Positions 24,650-35,314 of a stretch of 64,000 nt of DNA are shown piece by piece. The notes below the pieces were generated by a model. The model did not search any database, was not told the origin of the DNA, and was given only the letters and a program-made list of their open reading frames with translations. A program made the translations under genes and the position numbers. Every line of letters starts with the position of its first letter. Positions within the stretch are counted from its first letter, which is position 1. Source of the stretch: Diphasiastrum complanatum (lineage: Eukaryota; Streptophyta; Lycopodiopsida; Lycopodiales; Lycopodiaceae); assembly GCA_029204225.1 (NCBI GenBank), contig CM055096.1, forward strand, positions 32,437,076 to 32,501,075. The letters run 5' to 3'.

Positions 24650-27600
24650 ATGGCAAGTCTTGGGGAGAGTTTGTTGGGTGAATCTAGCAAACTAGATGGC
24701 ACAAACTACAGAGTGTGGAAGTTCAAGATAGCCAATATCTTGATGGATAAGAATTGCTGGGAGGTCATGACAGGTACAGAACCTGTACCAACATCTGATC
24801 CTGAATTGAAGGACTACATGAACAGGAGACATAAAGCTCATAGGATAATCAATCTTTCTGTCAAGGACAATATTATTCCTCACATTTGCAATGCAAGGGA
24901 TGCAGCTGATGCTTGGACAATTCTGAAGTCTATGTTTGAAACAGTGGATTCAGCCAAGCTGGTGTATTTGCAAAACAGGTTACATACTCTCAAGATGGAA
25001 GCAGGTGCAACAATTGGTGATCATATTACAAAGGTCAAGGACCTATTGGATCAGCTTGCTTCAGTTGGAGAGAAAGTAAGTGACAGGAGTATTGTTCCCA
25101 TAGTCTTGAACAACTTGTCATTCAACTATCAAGACTATGTGATGTCCCTTTCTGCTAGGGAGAAACTCCCAACCTTTGGGGAGTTATGTGGTCTTCTTTT
25201 ACAGGAGGAGATGAGAAGGAAGAATCTTTCTGAAAGGGAAGATAATCCAGAGCTTGCATTTGCTTCTAAGAAGAAGCAAAACTTTCAGAAGAAAGGCAAA
25301 GGCAAAAAGAAGAACTCAAAGCAAAGCTTGGAGCAGCAGGTGTCCAAGTTACAGGTTGGAGAGGAGTCAAGCACCAATTCCTCATCTACACCCAAGAGGA
25401 AGGGCAACTGCAACTATTGTGGTAAGTATGGGCATTTTGCTTTTGAATGCAGGAAGAAGCAAAGTGATCAGAAGAAGGGAAAGAACCAGCAGAGTCACTT
25501 TGTTGACAAAGTTGCAGAGGAGGAGCAATCTGGTGTGCTTGAGCTATTCACCGCAGCCCTATCATCTGAATCCACATTTGGTGGATGGTACATTGATTCT
25601 GGAGCCTCAAAGCACATGACACCTCATAGAGATTGGTTCAGCACCTATGAGGAGACAGAAGATAGCCAGCATGTTTGCCTTGGAGATAATTCTACACGTA
25701 TGGTGAGGGGCAAAGGTACAGTTGCAATACAGCTATCATCAGGTGAGGTGAAGGAAATTAAAAGTGTGTTGCATGTACCAGGGTTGGCTAAGAACTTGTT
25801 ATCTGTTGGTGCCATTACCAAACAGAACATGGTGGTAGAGTTTAATGATTCTAAATGTTTGGTAAAAGATAAAGAGAAGAACTTCAAACTGGTAGCCAAG
25901 GGAATGCAAGAAGGAGGTCTTTACAAGCTTTTCACAACCATTCCTAGCCAAGAGGCCTTGTCTGCAAGAGATACTAATCGGGACAAGCTTTGGCATGAGA
26001 GATATGGTCATTTGAGTTACAAAAGTTTGCAAGTTTTGAACAGGCACAAAATGGTAGTAGATCTTCCTAGCATTAAGTCTTCTTCAGATACATGTGAGGC
26101 TTGTGCATTAGGGAAGCAACAGAGGAAAAAGTTTCCAAAGGAGAAAGCTACCAGGGCCAAGGGCATTCTTGAACTTGTGCATTCAGATTTATGTGGTCCC
26201 ATGCAAGTCAAATCAGCAGGGGGGGCATACTATCTCATGACCTTCGTAGATGATTTCTCTCGGAAGGTATGGGTCTATTTTCTGAAACTGAAATCTGAAG
26301 CGTTCAAATACTTCAAACAGTGGGAAGCTATGGTGGAAAACCACACAGGAAAGAGGTTAAAGACTCTCAGGTCAGATAAGGGTGGTGAGTATATTTCTGA
26401 TGAGTTCAAAGATCTTTGCAAAGCATGTGGGATAAAGAGACAGTTTACTGCTCCACATACACCGCAGCAAAACGGCGTGGCTGATCGGAAAAACAGGTCT
26501 ATAGTTGAGTGTGCGAGGAGCATGCTCAAGGCAAAGGGGTTGCCAAATTCTTTTTGGGCAGAAGCGGTAGCAACTGCTGTTTTTCTATTGAATAGAAGTC
26601 CAACCAAAGCAGTTGAAGGAATCACGCCAGAAGAGGCATATAGTGGCAAGAAGCCCAAAGTGGGCAGCCTTCGAGTATTTGGGTGTACAGCATATGCACA
26701 TATACCAAAGGACTTGCGGAAGAAACTTGATGCAAAATCCGTAAAGTGTGTCTTTCTTGGGTATAGTGAAGGTGAGAAAGCTTATGTGCTATATGATCTC
26801 GAAAACAGGAGGAAGATCCTAAGTCGAGATGTCATCTTTGATGAAGAGCATGCACCCAAGATACAGGAGCAGGAGAAGGAAGGAATTACTGAGTTCATAC
26901 CCTTGATTGATTCCACGGATGAGGATCCTAGTCAAGAGTCCTGTAAGCCTCAAGTGCAGGAGCAACAACAGGAAATCGAACCTACTAGTTCGAGACCTCT
27001 TTTTGGCCAAGTACCAGAAGCAGAAGTTGGGGACAAACGGAAGACTAAAACAGTACCATGGGATACGTGGTCACCATCCACATCACCTACTGCTAGGAAG
27101 AAGCTACCTAGGTGGTATTGGGAAACAATCAAAGAAGGTCAAATGATTGAAGAAGGAGAGAGCAGTGAACAGGGTGTCAGAAGATCTCTTAGGTCTCATG
27201 AGAGACAAGAGACTAACTTTGCTCTTATGTCCACTATTCTGAATGCAGATGAGCCACAATTCTTTCATGAAGCCGTGAGAGAAAAGGTATGGCAACATGC
27301 CATGCAGGAGGAGTACGACTCCATTGTCAAGAATGACACATGGGAGCTCACTACATTGCCAGAAGGGAAGCAACCAATAGGTTGCAAGTGGGTCTATAAG
27401 ACCAAGTTTCATGCCAATGGAACAGTGGACAAGTACAAGGCAAGGTTGGTGGCGAAAGGCTATGCTCAGCAAGAGGGGCTAGACTATGATGAGACATTCG
27501 CACCTGTTGCTAAAATGACATCTATCAGGACCGTTTTGGCTATAGCCTCATATTTTGATTGGGATGTCCATCAAATGGATGTCAAGAGTGCCTTTCTTAA

Positions 27601-28796
27601 TGGGCACCTACAGGAGGAGGTTTACATGGAACAACCGCAGGGATTTGAAATAACAGGCAAGGAGAATCTGGTTTGCAGGCTTAGGAAAGCCTTGTATGGG
27701 CTCAAACAGGCGCCAAGGGCTTGGTATAGCCGAATTGATGAGTACTTTGCAAGGCAAGGGTTTGAGAAGAGTAAGTATGATTGCAATCTTTATGTCTTCA
27801 GGGAAGGAGAAGACTTTGTGGTTGTTGTGCTCTATGTGGATGATCTACTCATCACGGGAAGCAATAAGAAGCTTATTGCTTGTGTTAAGAAGAATCTTTC
27901 TAATGAGTTTGAAATGAAAGATTTGGGTTTGCTACACTATTGCCTAGGAGTTGAAGTTTGGAATGGAAAGCGTTGTCTTTTTATCTCACAGGCAAAGTAT
28001 GCACAGAAATTATTGAAGAAGTTTAACATGCAAGAAAGCAAACCAATCAGCACACCCATGGATGCAAGCAACAAGCCATCAAAAGATGATGGTCCAGCAT
28101 TTGCAGATGAGACGCTCTATCGTCAGTTAGTGGGCAGCCTGATTTACCTTACTACCACCAGGCCAGATATTGCTTATGCGGTTGGAATCGCAAGTCAATA
28201 CATGTGTAAGCCTACCGAAGCACATTGGAAGGCAGCCAAGCGGATCCTACGATATGTGAGAGGGACAGTGACTTATGGGATTGGATACACGGATGACGGG
28301 AACCTTCAGCTGGAAGGCTATTCAGATTCTGATTGGGCAGGTGATAGAGACGATCGGAGATCGACGACAGGCTATTGCTTCAGCCTAGGTTCAGGGGCTA
28401 TATCGTGGTGCAGTAAGAAGCAGCCTACTATTGCTCTATCGTCTACCGAAGTTGAGTACAGGGCGACTACGAGGTCCGCCTGTGAAGCCATTTGGTTACG
28501 CCGTCTACTTGAGGACATGCAGATTGCTCAAGTAAGAATTGTTACATTGTGATAACCAAAGCTGCATTCAGCTTGCAAGGAATCCAGTCTATCATGCACG
28601 GACAAAACATATAGAGGTGGACCAGCATTTTATACGAGAGAAAGTGCACAGTGGGGAGATCGAGCTAGTTTATTGCGACACCAACGACCAGACAGCTGAT
28701 ATTTTTACTAAACCACTTAGTAAAGATAAGTTTGAAAAGTTCAGAACTTTGTTGGGTGTCAGTTTGAATAAAATTGCCATTAAGGGGGGGTGTTGA
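24650..28796 (+). CDS. Copia gag-pol polyprotein, one frameshift
   Basis: A 1,300-codon frame (24650-28552) plus an 85-codon continuation (28539-28796). Order: gag with a CCHC knuckle (C254, C257, H262, C267); protease with DSG at 316-318; GAG-pre-integrase with LWHERYGHLSY from about 447; integrase with D513 and D576; RT with VHQMDVKSAFLNG, YGLKQAPRAW and YVDD at 1062-1065; RNase H with DSDWAGDRDDRRSTTGY and STEVEY. The domain order (integrase before RT) is that of Ty1/copia. Two defects: the third catalytic integrase residue, normally Glu in NGVAERKN, is Asp here (D612, NGVADRKN), and near 28530-28540 the frame shifts before the HCDNQS motif, cutting the last RNase H Asp off the polyprotein. 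Everything else is intact. Confidence 0.95.
28783..28790 (+). other. Polypurine tract
   Basis: AAGGGGGG immediately before the 3' LTR, the primer site for plus-strand synthesis. Confidence 0.9.
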
Positions 28797-29191
28797 AGAG
28801 TAATGCCTATTTTACCCCTTTTTTGGCTAAGCATTAGTTAAGTTGTACATAACTCATGGGGCATGTTTTAATTAAATGCATGACCCCCCCCTTTTTGTTA
28901 AGTTATGTAAATTAGTGCAAGTGGCCCACTTGGCCAAGTAGCTCACTCCCATGGTTGACACCTAGACTTTCCATGCATGTAAAGGAGGTGCTTGCCTCAC
29001 AAGGGATTTGGAGGACCCACGCCTCCTCTCTCTTACTAGCAATTCATTTCTTCTTGAGACTTTTGAGTTTTTGAGATGCTCATGCAATTCTCCTTGTGTG
29101 TGATATTTCCATAGCCAAGTTTTCTCAAGCTTTCATAGTTGATCTAGCATCTGAGTTAAGATACTCCATAGCTAGGTCTTGTAATTCTTCA
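28791..29191 (+). repeat. 3' LTR of the copia element
   Basis: 401 bp, TG...CA ends, about 99% identical to the 5' LTR and followed by the AGTCA target duplication. Confidence 0.95.
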
Positions 29192-29196
29192 AGTCA

Positions 29197-29800
29197 TTCT
29201 CAACAATTCCATAGATAGTCTCCATGTTCATTTTATTTTGATCCCCCACGGTTCTCCCACAAATTTGAAATATATCTGGAACTGGGGAGAGCAAAGGGGT
29301 CTAGGTCTTTGAGCAGGATTTGAAGCGATGGTTTCTCCTTATAATTTTGGCTTAGATGTAAACAAGGATAGCGATGGAGCCCAGCCCACGGACAACAGTG
29401 ATAGCTCATTGATTTCGCAAGTAGGAAACCCAGAAACCAATCATCAACAAATCACATAACTTGATCATTCTCTCAAAAGATCTCCACAATAAATGACATG
29501 GCTTAATTGGCAGCATCCGCCCTTCATAGATAGCGATGGCCTCCTTTCTTAATTGACCTCAATGTGAAACTTCTCCAAGTGCAGAACGATGGCCATCAGG
29601 CAGTGATGGTCTTTGGTCTATAAGCTCATACATTAATGTAATCGACTGTGGTGGATAGTGGTCATAAGGCAGCGATGGCCTTCTTTAGCACTTGACTCAT
29701 TTGGAAATGAGGATAAACTGCAGGCAGTAGCTTCACAAATGTGGCTTTCTGGCGACAATGTCTCTCCATGGAAATGGCCTTAGAGCAATGGCTCATATCT
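29197..29800. other. Intron sequence with a loosely repeated GCGATGGCC motif
   Basis: The sequence left of the copia target site continues here. The phrase AGCGATGGCCTYCTTT occurs near 29532 and 29671, suggesting an old ~140-bp tandem duplication. No gene is evident. Confidence 0.4.
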
Positions 29801-31497
29801 CATAATAACATGACTTCTCAAGAAGATACCCCACGTCCTATCCAGGTAGAGGAGAGGCATAAGGCCTTTCAGGCAGCCCGTAAGTCTGGCAGACGAGTCA
29901 TTTACCGAGATGGACGAGTGCGTTTTCTTGACAGCGCACCTAGCAGCTCCCAGTGCTAGGGATTTGGGGTCCCCGCGTTCGGGTGTGCCCCGGGGCCCCA
30001 TCCACACCATCTCCGGATTGGAGTATGGAACTGTGATGGTTTACACTCATCTTCCATTGCTGGCGATTTCATCGATTTCATCACTGACAGAGATTTACTG
30101 CTCTTTATGGAGACTCATGAGAGTCAGGAGAGAGGATTACCTATTTTTCCAGGATATAGATGGGGTTCCGTGTACAGACTTGAGACTAGATCAGCTAGCA
30201 GTTGTGGAGCCGGAGGTGTTGCATGTTTATACAGAGAGTCTCTTCATCCGAGCATCGAGTTCATCAGACACGACGAGCATGCACGATATATATGGATTCA
30301 TATTGCTGGGCAGGATATTGGTTTGGACAAGGACCTTTTTGTGGCGGCATGTTATTTTCCTCCAGAGTCTTCGTCCTTTGTTGAGGGCACAGGTTCACCC
30401 TACCTTGATTTATCGCCTGATATTGTCAGATTTGCAGAGCGGGGGCATATTCTCCTCACTGGGGATTTTAATGCCCGAACCTCTTCACGGCAGTCAGAGT
30501 TTTATGACATCACTGACCAGCTCCGCGTTCATGCCCTTGACAGCGATGACATGGGAGTTACCAGGATTTCAGAGGACAGCTTGGGACCTACTACCCCATA
30601 CGGTGAGCATTTGTTGCAGTTTGGAGAGGCCCATGAGTTAGCCATTTACAACGGCCTAACGTGTTGGCCAAAATCCGGCAGTTATACTTGTCACCCTCAC
30701 AGTGGTGGACATAGTGTTGTGGATTACCTCATGGGATCACCATCTTCCATACATCTCATCTCTGATTTTCATGTATCTCCCACCACTCTCTCTGATCACT
30801 CCTTTCTCTCCTTCGCTATCGGCCGCCTCCCACCTCCCCAGCCATCCTCACACCCCCTGCTTACACGGGCACCCAGGTATACATTCAGTTCTCTCTATAC
30901 ACCAGTCTACCAGGAGTTCCTAACCTCCTTGCTCCATTCCTTCCCTCACGATAGTATAGTCGAGACTCAAGCTGCCTTTCTTAGCACTTCTCTTCATACC
31001 GTTGCTTCCCTTGCTTTTCCATCCCCATAAAAGCATAGGCACCCGCTCCTCATCGATACGACCCACACACCCCCCGTGGTATGATGCTGAATGTCGCTCT
31101 CTTCATCAGCTTGTCACCCATGCCCGCACTCACGATCCTCATCTCCTCCACTCCGCTAGGCGCTCTTACCGTCGCACACTCCGCCGAAAAAAGCGTATCT
31201 ACGATGACTCCGAAGGAACGCATCTTGTTGATCTTCTCTTCAGTTCCTCTTCAGGCGCCTTTTGGCGTGAGTTTATCCCTCGTGCTCCACCACCCCTCCT
31301 GGATGACCTTCGCATATGGACCAATATGCTACCAAACTATATACCATACCCACTGACGCACCCATCTCTATCTCCCCACGCCCCTCTGAGTTCACCTTCT
31401 TCACATCTGACATGGTACTTACGGCCATCAAGAGAATGAAGTCCCATAAAGCAAGAGATATCGAAGACCTTAAATCTGAACTCCTAACCCATGCTTA
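29800..31497 (+). pseudogene. LINE relic: end of ORF1 and ORF2 endonuclease
   Basis: 29800-29958 reads the end of an ORF1 (IQVEERHKAFQAARKSGRRV, YRDGRVRFLD), resembling the C-terminal domain of L1-type ORF1 proteins and matched at 50940-51060. ORF2 then opens at about 30005 with LRIGVWNCDGLHSSS, and the endonuclease continues to about 31025 with FMETHESQERGLP, GDFNAR (near 30461), and SDH (near 30793), the usual AP-endonuclease landmarks. From 31002 another frame carries the linker to RT (PPWYDAECRSLHQL, GAFWREFIPRAPPPLL, a KSHKARDIEDLKSELL end). It breaks off at 31497 before any RT motif and has no 3' tail. Confidence 0.88.
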
Positions 31498-31861
31498 ATG
31501 ACTGTCAATAAAGAGCACGGCCGTGCGCTACTTTACTGGTTATTTGAGGTTGATCATCCCGATTCGTCATCCCTACCCTTGGCTGTATGGTCCAATGGAG
31601 GTGAGGATTCGACAAGAATTAAGCTAATGAGCCACTTTCGTGTAATATCTCTGTGCTTCTAAAAGGGGATCGTTAGAAATATCAGGTCTATGTCAATGAC
31701 GCATTATCATAATGTAGCAAAGAGAGTGTTCCAATCAATGCGTGTTGGCTTTCTTTCTTGATGTTCTGGACACTCTCTATTTGATACATTAACCATAGAT
31801 AATTGCTTGATTTACTTATTTCACAGAAGTTGCTCTAAGTCTGTTCTATCAAAGAAATGAA
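31498..31861. other. Unassigned intron sequence
   Basis: No coding frame or repeat boundary recognised between the LINE relic and the 160-bp repeat. Confidence 0.45.
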
Positions 31862-31995
31862 GCAAAGGCAAAAGCTAAAAAACGTTAAAAAAAAATGGTA
31901 AAAAAATGAAACCTACAAGTCTTATTTTTTTTTTTAGCGCACACACACACATTTCAAATTTGTTTCCCCCCCCTGCGCGCACTCTCTCTCGATCG

Positions 31996-32010
<15 letters not shown>
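31862..32010 (+). repeat. ~150-bp direct repeat, copy 2
   Basis: Second copy of the segment at 23055-23215 (AATGGTAAAAAAAT, CACACACACATTTCAAAT, a CCCCCCCC run and CTCTCGATCGGGT). It leads straight into the (CT)n tract below. Confidence 0.75.
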
Positions 32011-32046
<36 letters not shown>

Positions 32047-32065
32047 ATGGCTGGAGCATTCCGAT

Positions 32066-32122
<57 letters not shown>
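31986..32122. repeat. (CT)n - (GA)n inverted repeat (hairpin)
   Basis: A (CT)21 tract (31999-32040) and a (GA)26 tract (32071-32122) face each other across about 30 nt, so either strand can fold into a ~42-bp stem. GATCGGGT occurs once before the CT arm and once before the GA arm. Minus- and plus-strand frames through it read Ser-Leu or Arg-Glu repeats and are not independent genes. Confidence 0.9.
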
Positions 32123-32126
<4 letters not shown>

Positions 32127-32810
32127 GAAGGAAACCGTGTTGAGAAACGCAGGTGAGGAAGCACAAGACAAGACGGATCGCCAGAAGCTGGGCGACGTTA
32201 TTCACACTGCCACTAACTCGCCCCACATTGCCATCGATGTTGCCCTTCTGAAGGTGTATCAAGAACATGGTTCGAGGGTCTGATGAGAATGTCAGAGCCG
32301 TAGTTGACCTGCTCATGGACAGATTGAAGAAAAAATCATGCACAGGTAGCTCGCCCTCTGTTCTTTCCAACACTTCATATTTACTTTGGAAATCAGGTTT
32401 TTACTCCGTCCTTCCCTGATCAAAATCAGGGCTGCCCCTTGTGTTCAACCAATTGAAAGAGATGTTCCTACTATTCGTGAACATAATTGAATTATTTGAT
32501 CTGGGTGTCTTATTTATCATGTACGCAAGGCAAGGGTGAAGTTCTCTAAGGCTTTTTATTCAGTTTCTTGCACCAAGGAAAGATATGACATAGGAGTGCA
32601 CCTTTGCAAAACAAGTACATGTCAAATCTGTAGCTCTATGCATGGAGAATAATCCTTTACGTCCATGTTAGTTAAGTGACCCTCAGTTAAGCAGTTGGCT
32701 TTTACAGTGGCTGCAGATGCCAGAAGCACCTCAGCAGTGCATGTGGAAGCAACCCACCGTGAGATATTAAGAAAGCTCAAAGCTATAGATTCAGATTCAG
32801 GTTTCAGAAC
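32047..32810 (+). pseudogene. Spliced gene fragment of unknown identity
   Basis: A frame starting MAGAFRSGE at 32047 passes through the (GA)n tract and reads MPKETVLRNAGEEAQDKTDR, IHTATNSPHIAIDVALLKVY, QEHGS. At about 32275 a one-base shift leads to DENVRAVVDLLMDRLKKKSC, ending in a donor-like ACAG|GTAGCT near 32346. A second exon-like block (about 32710-32806) after TTTTACAG reads AADARSTSAVHVEATHREIL and RKLKAIDSDS, ending CAG|GTTTCA; the split codon phases agree (G|TG). So it looks like real exons with an intron, not a processed copy. I do not recognise the protein. It could be a captured or duplicated host gene piece, now frameshifted and expanded by a GA microsatellite. Confidence 0.42.
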
Positions 32811-33270
32811 AAGATTTTAGTTTGGATATTAACCTGCAAAACGTTAGAAGCAACAAAAGATGGAAAAAACTGAAAGTATTTATGGAACCTGCTCAATCAC
32901 CTGCTAATGATCTGGAAGCAGTCTATGATCTGGTGTAGGGGATATGGAGTAAACTCAGTTTTCAAAGTTCTTTTCACCGATGAGCAACATATTTCTATGA
33001 GATTTCGTTGAATCAAGATAGCTGAAGTTGAATATTGTTTATGGTAATGTTTTCGTCTCTTTATTGCAAATGGACCAAATTGTAGCTAATTTTTGTTCAC
33101 AAAGCTTAAACAAAATCATGTGATCCTTTTACATCTATTGGCGCTTTTGGTTTTAATAAGCCTTCGCGACAATCAATTAGGGTAGATATACATTGTTGTT
33201 AGTCGTTCATAGTACCCCTATATTGTCCCAAAACGGACTTGAATATCACTTCAGAAGTCATAAGGTAAGA
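32811..33270. other. Unassigned intron sequence
   Basis: Possible continuation of the unknown gene fragment, but no further exon can be supported. Confidence 0.35.
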
Positions 33271-33276
33271 TGATTT

Positions 33277-33800
33277 TGTGTTCCGACCCGACCCGACCTG
33301 ACCTATGGTCGGAAAATTTCAACCCGACCTGATCTGACCTAACCAAGGGTCAGAAAATTTCGACCCGACCCGACCAAGGGTCGGAAAATTTCAACCCAAC
33401 CCGACCCGACCAAGGGTCGAAAAAATTTCGACCCGACTCGACCCGACCAAGGGTCGAAAAATTTCGACCCGACCCAAACTGACCAAGGGGTCGGAAAATT
33501 TCGACCCGACCCGACCCGAGCAAGGGTCAAATTTTTTACCATTAGATGGGAAAATTTTGACCCGAACCGACCTGACCAAGGGTCGAAAAATCTGGACCCA
33601 AAATGACCAAGGGTCGTAAAATCTGTTTTTGACAAGGATGCCATTGGGTCGGAAAATGTTTTGGGTCAGATTTTTTCCATTGGGTCGGATTTTTTTGACA
33701 AGGATGACCAGGGTTGAAAAAGTCAGACCCGATTCGACCCGGCCAAGGATTTTTGACAAGGATGACCAAGGTCGAGAAAGTCAGACCCGACCACTTTTAT
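33277..33800. repeat. Minisatellite, CGACCCGACCAAGGGTCG unit
   Basis: About a dozen imperfect units of roughly 40-50 bp, each with GACCCGACC, CAAGGGTCG and AAAATTTC or close variants. GACCC and GGGTC alternate, so each unit can form a small hairpin. The minus-strand frames (Gly-Arg-Val-Gly-Ser-Lys-Phe repeats) are a by-product. Confidence 0.88.
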
Positions 33801-33954
33801 AAGAGTTACAGTGGGTCGAAAAAGGCTTGGATCGAAAAAGGCTTGGGTCGAAATTATCCGATACTGGGATACCCAAAATCAGAATTTTCCAATACGAGAT
33901 CGACTCGAAAAATTTGTAAATTTTCAATACCCAAGATCAGACGTCCACCCGTGG

Positions 33955-34000
33955 TACTTCGGCCACGTACATACACATACATCGGCCACCATGTCCTGTT
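33955..34000 (+). repeat. Short direct repeat after minisatellite 1
   Basis: GGCCACGTACATACACATAC followed by ATCGGCCACC; matches 35173-35205 with one or two changes. Confidence 0.8.
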
Positions 34001-34369
34001 GCCTAATCTCACTACGCAACTATCAGTCAGTAAGTCATTCCATTGGAGTAGTACTTCTTTGTCAATATCAGTTTTCCTTTCACGAGCCCTTTCTACTGCG
34101 TCGTTCAGGCCAAGACTTGATTCTGAATGCGTTGTTCAAGCCAAGACTTGATTCTGAAAGAGCTCCTATCCCCACTTCTATCACATGAGGTAGCATTCAG
34201 ATTCCAAGAGGTTGGATATTTCCAAGAATTGGAGACCCTATGAACATTGGAGTGCCAAATTAACAAGGCTACAAGGAATTTATTGAAGTCACACAACGTT
34301 CACAAAACAAAACAAATGCTATGGGATTTTGCATTGTCGTTTTCTTTTTATATGGGAGTGTATCAAATT
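34001..34369. other. Unassigned sequence between two minisatellites
   Basis: Includes a short duplication: CCAAGACTTGATTCTGAA occurs near 34111 and 34141. No gene seen. Confidence 0.45.
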
Positions 34370-35170
34370 TTTTCAAAGGATCGGATTTCTCCAAAGATTC
34401 GAATTTTTCCAAAGGATTGAATGTTTCCAAAGATTCAAATTTTTCCAAAGACTCGAATTTTTGAACAGACTCGAATTTTTCGAAACACTCGAATTTTTTT
34501 CAAAGACTCGAATTTTTTTTCCAAAGACTCGAATTTGTAGAAAAAAAAAATTTCGAAGACTCGAATTTTTCAAAGACTCAAATTTTTTCAAAGACTCGAA
34601 TTCTTCCAGAGACTCGAATTTTTTTTTCAAAGACTCGAATTTTTTTAAGACTCGAATTTTTTCCAACGACTCGAATTTTTCAAAAGGCTCGAATTTTTTC
34701 AAAGACTCGAATTTTTTCAAGGAATCGAATTTTTCAACAGACACGAATTTTTTCAAATACTCGAATTTTTTTCGAAAACTCAAATGGACGGTCAAAAACT
34801 AGAATTTTTTTTTTCCAAAGACTCGAATGTTTCAAGGATTCGAATTTTTTCAAAGACTCAATTTTTTTTTCCAAAGACTCGATTTTTCAAAGACTCGAAT
34901 TTTTTCGAAGACTCGAATTTTTCTTTTGTCCAAAGACTTGAATTTTTCAAAGGTTCGAATTTTTTCCAAGACTCGAATTTCTCTCAAGACTCGAATTTCC
35001 CAAGACTCAAAATTTTCAAATACTCGAATTTTTTGAAAGACTCAAATTTTCCCAAGACTCGAATTTTTTCCAAGACTCGATTTTTCCCAAGACTCGAATT
35101 TTTCCCAAGGCTCGATTTTTCCCAAGACTCAAAATTCTCGGAGACTCGAATTTTTCCTAGACTCGAATAG
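34370..35170. repeat. Minisatellite, TTTTTCAAAGACTCGAA unit
   Basis: About 40 imperfect copies of a 16-24 bp unit built on CAAAGACTCGAATTTTT. Because units vary in length, long open frames arise on both strands reading Phe-Lys-Asp-Ser-Asn-type or Lys-Lys-Phe-Glu-Ser-type repeats; I regard them as chance translations. Confidence 0.92.
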
Positions 35171-35172
35171 AT

Positions 35173-35205
35173 GGCCACGTACATACACACACATACATCG
35201 GCCAC
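35173..35205 (+). repeat. Short direct repeat after minisatellite 2
   Basis: Second copy of the GGCCACGTACATACAC..ATCGGCCACC phrase, again just downstream of a minisatellite. Confidence 0.8.
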
Positions 35206-35314
35206 CTGACCATCGACTTTCCTTTGGCCCAACGATGAAGGACCCTTTCCCGGACCATGGCCAACTATTCTGCGGTGAAGTTCATCCGTCAAAAGAATTG
35301 AAGTACCTTCAGAC

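Larger units (their letters stand above)
23776..29196 (+). mobile_element. Near-complete young Ty1/copia element with TSD
   Basis: A full element: 5-bp target duplication AGTCA at 23776-23780 and 29192-29196; 5' LTR 23781-24181; primer-binding site from 24182; gag-pol frame 24650-28796 (one frameshift); polypurine tract 28783-28790; 3' LTR 28791-29191. The LTRs are both 401 bp and differ at only about five positions, so the insertion is recent relative to everything else here. It lies in intron 1 of CPSF160 in the sense orientation. Confidence 0.95.

Noticed and set aside
34329-35170. Long ORFs of Phe-Lys-Asp-Ser-Asn-type repeats on both strands
   Set aside because: They arise from the CAAAGACTCGAATTTTT minisatellite; frames change wherever unit length changes and no unique sequence adjoins them.
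33277-35205. Possible CRISPR-like arrays
   Set aside because: No constant repeats with unique spacers; the arrays are contiguous imperfect minisatellites in a plant intron.
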